A DNA stretch of 15,655 nt from contig CAJLCG010000055.1 of NCBI GenBank assembly GCA_905205085.1, forward strand, positions 1-15,655, given 5' to 3'. Shown here in pieces: positions 1 to 6,359 of this stretch. Each line of letters opens with the position of its first letter. Position 1 is the stretch's first letter. Below the pieces are notes generated by a model. The model did not search any database, was not told the DNA's origin, and saw only the letters and a list, made by a program, of their open reading frames with translations. Source of the stretch: an uncultured Oscillospiraceae bacterium. GTDB lineage: Bacteria > Bacillota > Clostridia > Oscillospirales > Oscillospiraceae. The translations under genes were made by a program, and so were the position numbers.

Positions 1-175
1 CCATAGTGCAGGCTTTTCTATGGTAACCACATAGGGGAAGTAATGATTTGGAAGGGAAAAGACTCTATTACATTTTAGCTATTTGCTTAGTGAACTGTTT
101 GGTTACCGCGAAAAATTGTTGCCGCTTAGTAGAGGCTGACACAAGAGGCCTGAAGAGGAAAAGGAGTGAGACAAA

Positions 176-1480
176 GTGAATTTGACCGAAGCGTATCTGT
201 TGCTGGTTGTTCTGCTGGCGGTAGTTGCGGTGGCCAGTATTCTATTTCGGTATCAAATCGGGTTGATCACGCCGGTTGTTTTTGTAGCTGGTTTGATAAC
301 TGCGTTGATTGCCGGAATGGGATTCCGGCTTAGAGAAGTAACAGAAGGCCCCTTTGTTTTTGTAGACAGCATTATGTGGGTTTTGTGCGGTGCAGCATTT
401 GCCTATTTGTTGTATACCAATGGGACCTTCCAGTACCTCTTTGAAAAGGTGATCTCCAAGAAACGCGGACCTGCAGCACAGATGTTTTTGCTGGTTCTGT
501 TCATTGCCTTGCCCGGAATGATTACTGGTACTGCGCTGGCCAGCGTGGCCACCACCGGCTTGATGGCCGGCCGGTATCTGCTGGACAAGGGCGTGGAGAA
601 GAGTAAAGTGGTGGAAGTGGTGGCGGTGAGCGCCCTGTTTGGAATGCTCCTTCCCCCTCTGTGTCTGCCTGGCATGGCGTTTGCTGTAGCTAGAAATGGA
701 TCCTACCCAGGAGCTTTTGAGGGTTACTTCCTTCCTCTGCTGATCGTAACTGTTCCGGCCCTGATTGTGTACAGCGCGCTGTCTGGTCGGCGCATTCTGG
801 GTGATGTGGAGGCAGAGAGCAATGTGCAGAAGACGGGCAGCCCCATTTGTCTGATTCCGCTGATCGTGGTGGCGGTTTTGGTGCTGGGCTATAACTTCCT
901 GTACTTTGCAATCCCTTATTATGGCGGCTATCCTGTTATTTATCTCATTGGATTTGTGCTGGCGCTTATCTTCAAGGTAAAGGGTGCAAATCCTCTCACC
1001 AGTGCGGCTGACGGGATTCACACGGTGGCACTGGAGATGGCCATGGTGCTTGCCTATGCCTCGGTAATTGAGGTGTTTAATCTGGTAGGTGTAAATGGTA
1101 CCATTGCCGCTCAGTTGGAGATTGCTGGTGCGAATGCAGTGGTAGTTACATTGCTTTTAGCGGCTTTGGTCCTGGTGGGCGGAACTCTATTGGGAGCTCC
1201 CTTTGCTTATGCTGTGGGAGGAATAGCTACTTATTTAAGCTGCATTGTCAACTCTGGCAACCATGAGATGGTGATGTTGGGCCTGGGAGTGATCCTGGCG
1301 CTGTCGATGTTCCTCTCTGTACGGGGCGGGCTGACTGAACTGACCGCCAAACAGCTTGAAGTGACAGATGTGACAGGGCCTCAGGTTGCCAAGCGGAATG
1401 TGATTCCAGTTTTGGTTGTGCTGGTGATTGCTGTTGTATACCTGGTCACCGGTGGGACTCTGAAGTTCTTGATGATTTAA
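176..1480 (+). CDS. DctM-like TRAP large permease homologue, copy 1
   Basis: This is a 434-residue polytopic inner-membrane protein of the length and character of TRAP transporter large permeases (DctM, ion-transporter superfamily), which move organic acids by cation symport. Hydrophobic segments run almost the whole length, starting at about residues 7-24. The half-site motif PGMITG (113-118) and the double-proline loop LLPPLCLPG (158-166) resemble conserved DctM re-entrant loops. The second half lacks the matching double-proline loop that copy 2 (3756-5027) keeps. The GTG start is supported by AAGGAG at 161-166, 9 nt upstream. It leads a tight operon with a miniprotein and an M14 enzyme. 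No DctP binding protein or DctQ-size subunit is encoded nearby, so it is not an ordinary TRAP system. Another ion-transporter superfamily carrier is possible; the substrate is unknown. Confidence 0.8.
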   Translation: MNLTEAYLLLVVLLAVVAVASILFRYQIGLITPVVFVAGLITALIAGMGFRLREVTEGPFVFVDSIMWVLCGAAFAYLLYTNGTFQYLFEKVISKKRGPAAQMFLLVLFIALPGMITGTALASVATTGLMAGRYLLDKGVEKSKVVEVVAVSALFGMLLPPLCLPGMAFAVARNGSYPGAFEGYFLPLLIVTVPALIVYSALSGRRILGDVEAESNVQKTGSPICLIPLIVVAVLVLGYNFLYFAIPYYGGYPVIYLIGFVLALIFKVKGANPLTSAADGIHTVALEMAMVLAYASVIEVFNLVGVNGTIAAQLEIAGANAVVVTLLLAALVLVGGTLLGAPFAYAVGGIATYLSCIVNSGNHEMVMLGLGVILALSMFLSVRGGLTELTAKQLEVTDVTGPQVAKRNVIPVLVVLVIAVVYLVTGGTLKFLMI

Positions 1481-1496
1481 AGGGAGGGACAAACGT

Positions 1497-1652
1497 ATGA
1501 TAACTGCGCTATATATCCTTTATCGTATCATTGTCGCGGTCCTTGCCTTGGTTGTGATCTGGGACATTATCCGCGAGAAATCCCTGGCCCATGTGATGTG
1601 CTTGGGGATCATCAGTTTCCCGCTGATCCTGCGTGCACTGATGATCAAATAG
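1497..1652 (+). CDS. Two-helix membrane miniprotein, copy 1 (51 aa)
   Basis: This small gene sits between the permease (stop 1480) and the M14 enzyme (start 1666). It has AGGGAGGG at 1481-1488, 8 nt before its ATG, and its TAG stop is part of the next gene's AGGAGG. It encodes 51 residues: a hydrophobic helix (about 4-23), a polar turn with IIREKSL, a second hydrophobic helix (about 32-48) and a basic end. It aligns without gaps over 48 residues to the protein at 5043-5189, with 15 identities by hand count, concentrated in REKxL and the C-terminal PLILRxLxIK. Selection on those motifs, the identical operon position and a good RBS argue for a real gene. I infer an accessory subunit of the DctM-like permease, in place of the roughly 160-residue DctQ subunit. 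I do not recognise a named family. Confidence 0.82.
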   Translation: MITALYILYRIIVAVLALVVIWDIIREKSLAHVMCLGIISFPLILRALMIK

Positions 1653-1665
1653 GAGGGAGAGGAAT

Positions 1666-2817
1666 ATGAAGAACAGAAATCTGATCCCGAATATTGCGGT
1701 GCTGATTGTGGTAGCTCTGATCTGTGTTTTCACCGGCCAGGTCTATCTGGAACAGCAGCAGGAAGATGAGCTGTATCTGGATAACCCCAATCTCACCAAA
1801 GTTATTAAGCTCAGCGATTACAACGAGAACTTGAAGGGAACAGCCAATGATGTGGATATCTATGTCTTTGACAGTGGTATTCCCGGCGGCAAGGCCCTGA
1901 TCTATGGCGGTACCCACACCAACGAGGTGGGCTCCATGCTCAACGCGGTAACCTATCTGGAGAATGTAAAGTGTGAAGAGGGTACCCTTTATGTTATGGT
2001 ACATGCCAATAACAGCGGCTACACCCACACCCAGCCTCTGCTGGGCCAGTCCAACAAGATGACCTTTGAGCTGGAGGACGGCTCGGTGCGTGAATTCCGC
2101 ATTGGTACCCGAATCAGCAATCCCATTCACCAGTGGCCTGATCCCAACTACCATCTCAACACCTCGGAGCGCGAGCTCAAACACGAGGAAATTGCGGAGG
2201 TCCGCAACCTGAACCGGAACCATCCCGGTCTGGAAGACGGCTATCTGACTGAGATGACTTGCTATGCGATCTATAACTTTATCCAGACTGAGCAGATCGA
2301 TTTCATCTACGACGGCCATGAGGCCGGTGCAGAGTCTGTTACGCTGGTCAATACTCTGGTAGTCCACGAGAATGCCATGCCTCTGGGCTCCGCAGCCGTG
2401 ATGAACTGCGTGATCAACAACCTGCCCCTGAAGATGGAGATCTCCGGTCAGACTTCTTATGGCCTGTCCCACCGTGGCTTGGGCGATAACACGGATGCCC
2501 TGTGTACCCTGTTTGAGACCTGTAACCCGGCCATGGGCAGCTACCACGATAAGATGACCGAGGAGCTGTTTAAGGACGGAGTATCCGGAAACTATCTGGC
2601 TATGCACCAGGCTGGGCTGTTCCCCAACTCCTACGACTTTGATGAGAACGGCTGGCCGATTGAGAAGCGCACTGCTTACCACATGAGTATGAGTGCTGAG
2701 ATCATCAATACCTTTGATCAGATGTATCCGGATAAGCCGCTGAAAATTTCCGGTCTGCCCGATGCCAACTACATGATCGAAAACGGTCTGGAGGCTACAC
2801 TGAAGTCTCTGGCCTAA
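1666..2817 (+). CDS. Membrane-anchored M14 zinc deacylase/peptidase, copy 1 (AstE/AspA type)
   Basis: The protein has 383 residues. A non-cleaved N-terminal helix (about 7-24) should anchor it with the catalytic domain outside the membrane. The zinc-site pattern of the succinylglutamate desuccinylase/aspartoacylase branch of M14 is visible: GGTHTNE with H84 and E87 as ligands, NLNRNHPG (181-188) with R184 for substrate carboxylate binding, DGHEA (216-220) with H218 as third ligand, and E284 in FETCNP as the likely catalytic glutamate. NPIHQWPDP (152-160) is shared exactly with the paralogue at 5203-6336 but not with the enzyme at 6360-7304. These families cleave an acyl-amino acid amide or a C-terminal residue; which applies here cannot be read. 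AGGAGG at 1651-1656 supports the ATG. Translation is probably coupled to the miniprotein, and its product may feed the adjacent permease. Confidence 0.85.
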   Translation: MKNRNLIPNIAVLIVVALICVFTGQVYLEQQQEDELYLDNPNLTKVIKLSDYNENLKGTANDVDIYVFDSGIPGGKALIYGGTHTNEVGSMLNAVTYLENVKCEEGTLYVMVHANNSGYTHTQPLLGQSNKMTFELEDGSVREFRIGTRISNPIHQWPDPNYHLNTSERELKHEEIAEVRNLNRNHPGLEDGYLTEMTCYAIYNFIQTEQIDFIYDGHEAGAESVTLVNTLVVHENAMPLGSAAVMNCVINNLPLKMEISGQTSYGLSHRGLGDNTDALCTLFETCNPAMGSYHDKMTEELFKDGVSGNYLAMHQAGLFPNSYDFDENGWPIEKRTAYHMSMSAEIINTFDQMYPDKPLKISGLPDANYMIENGLEATLKSLA

Positions 2818-2867
2818 AAGGAAGCCTTACATGTGTTCTTGTTGCAGGGACACAAAAAACAAATTGT

Positions 2868-2874
2868 TAGGAGG
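2868..2874 (+). promoter_or_regulatory. Ribosome binding site deciding the lipoprotein start
   Basis: TAGGAGG lies only 2 nt before the ATG at 2877 but 8 nt before the in-frame ATG at 2883. The second ATG is therefore the likelier start, trimming two residues. Confidence 0.75.
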
Positions 2875-2882
2875 AAATGAAA

Positions 2883-3593
2883 ATGAAAAAACGTACGATG
2901 AGCTTGATTCTTGCCACAGCATTGAGCTGCAGCCTGTTGCTGACCGCCTGTGGTAACTCCGGTGACAGCACTTCCGGCGGCAATGCTTCCGGCAGCAATA
3001 CCCCCAGTTCTTCCGTCTCTTCCGGAGCATCTACCTCTGGTTCCAACGCCAGCGGCTACACCTTCCGTACCAGCGAGAGCAACCGGGTGGTTACCGAGAA
3101 CGGTACCTTCACCAAGGAGCAGGCTGCTACTCCCGTACTCATCACCTCCATTGGCCAGAGCGCCGATGTGTCCATGCTGGATGCCCTGATGAAGAAGATC
3201 GGCGCTGACTATTCCTTCAACGCCACCGCCAGCGCTGAGGAGGTTGCCGGCTACAAGACCGTCATCCTGGTCAGCGGTGCGTCCTCCAAGGGCCTGGGTG
3301 CCGCCGGTATCTCCCAGGAGGATGAGATTGCCCGTGCCGAGGCCATTGTTCAGACTGCTAAGGATAACGGAATTACTGTGATCGTGGCCCATCTGGGTGG
3401 TTCTGCTCGCCGCGGCACCCTGTCCGATCAGTTCAACGATCTGGCTCTCAGCTGCGCCAGCTATGTCATGGTGGTAGAGGAAGGCAACGACGACGGTAAG
3501 TTCACCGATGCGGCCACCGATGCTGGTGTTCCCATCACCCTGCTGTACTCCATTGCCGATGCTATGACCCCCCTGCAGGAGATCTTTGGCTGA
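2883..3593 (+). CDS. Lipoprotein with a DUF6305-like domain
   Basis: This is a secreted lipoprotein of 236 residues. It has a basic n-region, a hydrophobic core and the lipobox LLTAC, with the modified cysteine at residue 23. A Ser/Gly/Asn-rich linker (about 24-57) is followed by a compact alpha/beta domain. That domain contains VLITSIGQSADV, a glycine-rich SGASSKGLGAAGI segment, HLGGSARRG and VVEEGNDDG. From memory these match the DUF6305 family, which has no known biochemical role; I cannot run the profile. The alternating beta/alpha pattern and glycine loops suggest a Rossmann-like ligand-binding fold. It follows the M14 gene by 65 nt in the same operon and has no counterpart in cassette 2. 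A surface ligand-binding protein serving the permease is a reasonable but unproven idea, because a conventional DctP is missing. Confidence 0.8.
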   Translation: MKKRTMSLILATALSCSLLLTACGNSGDSTSGGNASGSNTPSSSVSSGASTSGSNASGYTFRTSESNRVVTENGTFTKEQAATPVLITSIGQSADVSMLDALMKKIGADYSFNATASAEEVAGYKTVILVSGASSKGLGAAGISQEDEIARAEAIVQTAKDNGITVIVAHLGGSARRGTLSDQFNDLALSCASYVMVVEEGNDDGKFTDAATDAGVPITLLYSIADAMTPLQEIFG

Positions 3594-3608
3594 TTTAATG
3601 TACGTATA

Positions 3609-3623
3609 AGCCGCACAGCGGCT
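3609..3623 (+). repeat. Short perfect hairpin in the inter-cassette gap
   Basis: AGCCGC and GCGGCT pair over 6 bp around an ACA loop, 15 nt after the lipoprotein stop. It precedes a larger hairpin and may stack with it as part of a read-through or processing element. Confidence 0.5.
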
Positions 3624-3628
3624 GGAGA

Positions 3629-3659
3629 AAGAGGCTCCGCCGATAAGGTGGGGCCTCTT
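3629..3659 (+). terminator. Probable attenuating terminator between cassettes
   Basis: AAGAGGCTCCGC (3629-3640) pairs with GTGGGGCCTCTT (3648-3659) over 12 bp, including two G-T pairs, around a 7-nt loop. The tail is TTCCT followed by an A-run rather than a clean T-tract, so termination may be partial. That would let cassette 2 be expressed at a different level from cassette 1. An mRNA-stabilising or processing hairpin is an alternative. Confidence 0.55.
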
Positions 3660-3755
3660 CCTAAAAAAGGACCCTGATAGATAGGAGAACGAAAAGAAAA
3701 ACAAACATGTTTCCAGACAAACCCGGCACGCAGCGCCGGAAAGGGAGGAATCTGC

Positions 3756-5027
3756 TTGGAATTTGAATTGATAGTTTTTCTGGTAATGCTGGGTACATTC
3801 CTGGTTGGGAATTTCCTGCTTAAGTTGCCGGTCAGTTTGTCCATGGTTGCCGGCGCCGTTGCCGGGGCGCTGGTTTCCGGAAATGGAATCCCGCTGCGCC
3901 ATTTGTTTGAAGGTACCTTTGTTTACATGGACACCATCCTGATCATCTCCATGGCCATGATTTTCATGTCGGTGATTCAGGAGTCCGGGGCACTGGAGGC
4001 GCTGAATGCCGTCATCGTTACCCGATTCCACAAGGTGCCCGCTATTATGCTGATCCTGCTGATGCTGATCATCATGTTCCCCGGTATGATTACCGGCTCT
4101 TCCACCGCCGCCGTGCTGTCTGCCGGTGCCATTGTAGCTCCCATCCTGCTGATGATGGGAATTCCGGCGGCTCAGACCGGTGCCATTCTGGCGGTCGGCT
4201 CTATTATGGGTATGGCCGCGCCTCCGGTCAATATCCCCGCCATGCTGATTGCAGGCGGCGTGGATATGCCTTACATTGGATTTGAGGGGCCCTTGGCCTT
4301 TATGACATTCCCCTGCGCAATTTTTACCGTGTTGTTTATCGGCCTGCGTTACTGCAAGAATCTGGACTATGAAAACATCAAGACCGGGCTGAATTTGGAA
4401 GTGGGCAAGCAGTACGGCCTTAAGCTGTACATCCCCATCCTGGTGGTCATCATTTTGATGGTGGGCGGTCGTGTACTGCCCAACGTATTCCCCACCCTGG
4501 GCATGCCCCTGATCTTCTTTATCGGAAGCGTCGTGGGCCTGTTTACCGGCCGCAAGTTTGACCCCATCAAGGTGGTGTCCGACGCTATGTACACCACCGT
4601 TCCCGTGCTGGGCAAGCTGATGGGCGTGGGCATGTTTATTCAGATCATGACCCTGAGCGGCGTGCGCGGTTACATTGTGGTCAGCTGCTTCGGCTTCGGC
4701 CTGGCCGTGCTGTATGCTGCGGTGTGTCTGGTCATGCCCGCCTTCGGTGCGGTGTCCTCCTATGGTGCCGCCTCCGTGCTTGGTGTACCGTTCTTGCTGG
4801 CGCTGCTGGATACCGGCGATCAGATCGTCATTGCTGCGGCCCTGTCCTTTATCTGTTCGATGGGCGATCTGATGCCCCCTACCGCCCTGGCAGGAAACTA
4901 TGCCGCCCAAATTGTGGAGCAGAAATATTCAAAGGTGCTGCGCTACTGTGCCATCCCCTTTGTATTCTGTATCCTTTATGGCCTGGTCACGCTGCTCTAT
5001 TCCGGCAACCTGGCCTTCCTGACTTGA
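3756..5027 (+). CDS. DctM-like TRAP large permease homologue, copy 2
   Basis: The protein has 423 residues and many hydrophobic helices, matching the usual DctM length. It is a paralogue of the permease at 176-1480: FPGMITG (108-114) aligns with the same motif there, and APPVNIPAM (155-163) with its double-proline loop. A second double-proline loop, GDLMPPTALAG (370-380), gives the two-fold repeat typical of DctM proteins. Copy 2 therefore looks like the more canonical carrier. The start is TTG at 3756, with GGGAGG at 3743-3748, 7 nt upstream; no better ATG is placed near an RBS. It is followed 15 nt later by a miniprotein gene and then an M14 enzyme, repeating cassette 1. The expected role is cation-coupled uptake of a small anionic compound across the inner membrane; the substrate is unknown. 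Confidence 0.85.
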   Translation: MEFELIVFLVMLGTFLVGNFLLKLPVSLSMVAGAVAGALVSGNGIPLRHLFEGTFVYMDTILIISMAMIFMSVIQESGALEALNAVIVTRFHKVPAIMLILLMLIIMFPGMITGSSTAAVLSAGAIVAPILLMMGIPAAQTGAILAVGSIMGMAAPPVNIPAMLIAGGVDMPYIGFEGPLAFMTFPCAIFTVLFIGLRYCKNLDYENIKTGLNLEVGKQYGLKLYIPILVVIILMVGGRVLPNVFPTLGMPLIFFIGSVVGLFTGRKFDPIKVVSDAMYTTVPVLGKLMGVGMFIQIMTLSGVRGYIVVSCFGFGLAVLYAAVCLVMPAFGAVSSYGAASVLGVPFLLALLDTGDQIVIAAALSFICSMGDLMPPTALAGNYAAQIVEQKYSKVLRYCAIPFVFCILYGLVTLLYSGNLAFLT

Positions 5028-5042
5028 CAAGGAGGGGTGTCT

Positions 5043-5189
5043 ATGCTGTTATATATTTACTTAGGGCTGATCCTGTTTTTGCTGGTTTTTATTGTGCGCA
5101 ATATGTTTCGGGAGAAAAATCTCATGCTGCAAATTGACGCAGCACTGGTGGTTGTTCCCCTGATTCTCCGCCTGCTGCTGATTAAGTAA
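5043..5189 (+). CDS. Two-helix membrane miniprotein, copy 2 (48 aa)
   Basis: The gene has AAGGAGGGG at 5029-5037, 5 nt before its ATG, and ends 13 nt before the M14 start. It encodes 48 residues: a hydrophobic helix (about 2-18), a polar segment with RNMFREKNL, a second helix (about 33-46) and a C-terminal lysine. It aligns end to end with residues 4-51 of the protein at 1497-1652, sharing REKxL and PLILRxLxIK. Position, length, topology and the C-terminal motif are conserved while much of the helix sequence has diverged, which supports selection on a real protein. The probable role is a helper subunit of the adjacent DctM-like permease; a regulator or anchor for the M14 enzyme is also possible. 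I know no named family for it. Confidence 0.82.
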   Translation: MLLYIYLGLILFLLVFIVRNMFREKNLMLQIDAALVVVPLILRLLLIK

Positions 5190-5202
5190 GGGGGGGAAGA
5201 CA

Positions 5203-6336
5203 GTGAAAATAATGGTGAAAAAAAGCTGGATTTCGGCCTTGATTTTGTTGGCCCTTTCCGCCAGTGCCATCTTCTATCTGGCTACCCAGTTTTTGTCCAT
5301 GCGAGAGGTGGAGCCCATCTATCCCGGACCGGGCGTGACCGAGATCAAGATGCTTTCCGACTGGTATCCCGACTTGAAGGACACCGCCGGAGACACCGAG
5401 GTCTATGTGCTTCAGGGCGAGAAAGAGGGCGACTCCATGCTGGTGCTGGGTGGTACCCATCCCAATGAGCCTTCCGGCCTGGTGGGCGCCATCCTGCTGA
5501 TTGAAAACGCCGTCCCTGAGACGGGAACCCTATATGTAATCCCTCGTACCAACAACAGTGCCATGACCTGCACCGACCCGCAGGAAGGCTCTCCCATGCG
5601 TTTTACCATCGATACGCCCAACGGAGAGCGCTGGTTCCGGTTTGGCTCCCGTGCCACCAACCCCATCCACCAGTGGCCTGATCCGGAGATCTACGTGCAT
5701 GCCAGCTCCGGCCAGCGCCTGTCCGGCTCTGAGACCCGTAACATCAACCGCTCCTATCCCGGCCGCACGGACGGTACCTTTACGGAGAAGATCAGCTATG
5801 GTGTGACCCAGCTGATTGAGCAGGAGGATATTGATATTACGGTGGACCTGCACGAGGCCTCCCCCGAGTATCCCACCATCAATACTATCGTGGCGCACCA
5901 GGACGCTCTGTCCCTGGCCTCTCAGGCGCTGATCAACATGCAGCTGGAGGGGATGAACATTGGCCTGGAGCCCTCTCCTGAGAACCTTCACGGTCTGACC
6001 CACCGTGAGCTGGGTGACTACACGGACACCCTTGCCCTGCTCATGGAGACCTCCAACCCCTCTCAGGGCCGCTTGCGCGGAGCAACCAACGAGGAGCTGG
6101 TGGTAACCGGTAAGGATAAGTTCTATCTGAAGGCTGCCTCCTATGGCCGGCTGTACGATGTGGACTATGACGAGACCGGCCGATCCATCTCCCAGCGTGT
6201 GGCCCGTCATGTTACCGGTGTGGCTCAGTTTGCAGTGGCGTACACGGAGCTGGGCATGGGCAACATCGTCATCAACGGAATTCCCAGTTACAGCGAAATG
6301 GAACAGGATATTGGTGTGTTTCTTGCACCCGATTGA
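5203..6336 (+). CDS. Membrane-anchored M14 zinc deacylase/peptidase, copy 2 (AstE/AspA type)
   Basis: This 377-residue paralogue of the enzyme at 1666-2817 has an N-terminal anchor helix (about 9-31) and an extracytoplasmic catalytic domain. Visible active-site elements are GGTHPNE with H86 and E89, NINRSYPG (180-187) with R183, VDLHEA (214-219) with H217, and E282 in METSNP. The segment NPIHQWPDP (153-161) is identical to that of copy 1, and a following HREL-GDYTDT region also corresponds. GTG at 5203 is chosen because the G-rich Shine-Dalgarno ends about 6 nt upstream; ATG at 5212 is an alternative costing three residues. The family hydrolyses acyl-amino acids or peptide C-termini using one zinc ion. 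Coupling to the permease and miniprotein just upstream suggests it produces the transported compound. Confidence 0.86.
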   Translation: MKIMVKKSWISALILLALSASAIFYLATQFLSMREVEPIYPGPGVTEIKMLSDWYPDLKDTAGDTEVYVLQGEKEGDSMLVLGGTHPNEPSGLVGAILLIENAVPETGTLYVIPRTNNSAMTCTDPQEGSPMRFTIDTPNGERWFRFGSRATNPIHQWPDPEIYVHASSGQRLSGSETRNINRSYPGRTDGTFTEKISYGVTQLIEQEDIDITVDLHEASPEYPTINTIVAHQDALSLASQALINMQLEGMNIGLEPSPENLHGLTHRELGDYTDTLALLMETSNPSQGRLRGATNEELVVTGKDKFYLKAASYGRLYDVDYDETGRSISQRVARHVTGVAQFAVAYTELGMGNIVINGIPSYSEMEQDIGVFLAPD

Positions 6337-6359
6337 CCCAGAAGAATGAGGGGTGAACC

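Noticed and set aside
1..23. CCATAG/CTATGG inverted repeat at the window edge
   Set aside because: Only 6 bp with an 11-nt spacer, no T-tract, and the left flank is cut off by the window edge.
48..107. Possible promoter (TTGGAA near 48) and inverted GGTAACC/GGTTACC pair (22-28 and 101-107) before the first permease
   Set aside because: No convincing -10 element lies at a proper spacing, and a 7-bp pair 73 nt apart could be chance. A promoter is likely in 1-160 but I cannot place it.
2814..4910. Long antisense open frame (about 700 codons) over the lipoprotein and permease 2
   Set aside because: The product is His/Gln/Gly-rich low-complexity protein with no recognisable domain. It is fully explained as the mirror of strongly biased codons on the plus strand, and it crosses two supported genes and a hairpin.
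176..5027. Complete TRAP transporter (DctP, DctQ, DctM)
   Set aside because: Only DctM-like proteins are present. The lipoprotein does not show DctP motifs and the miniproteins are too short for DctQ.
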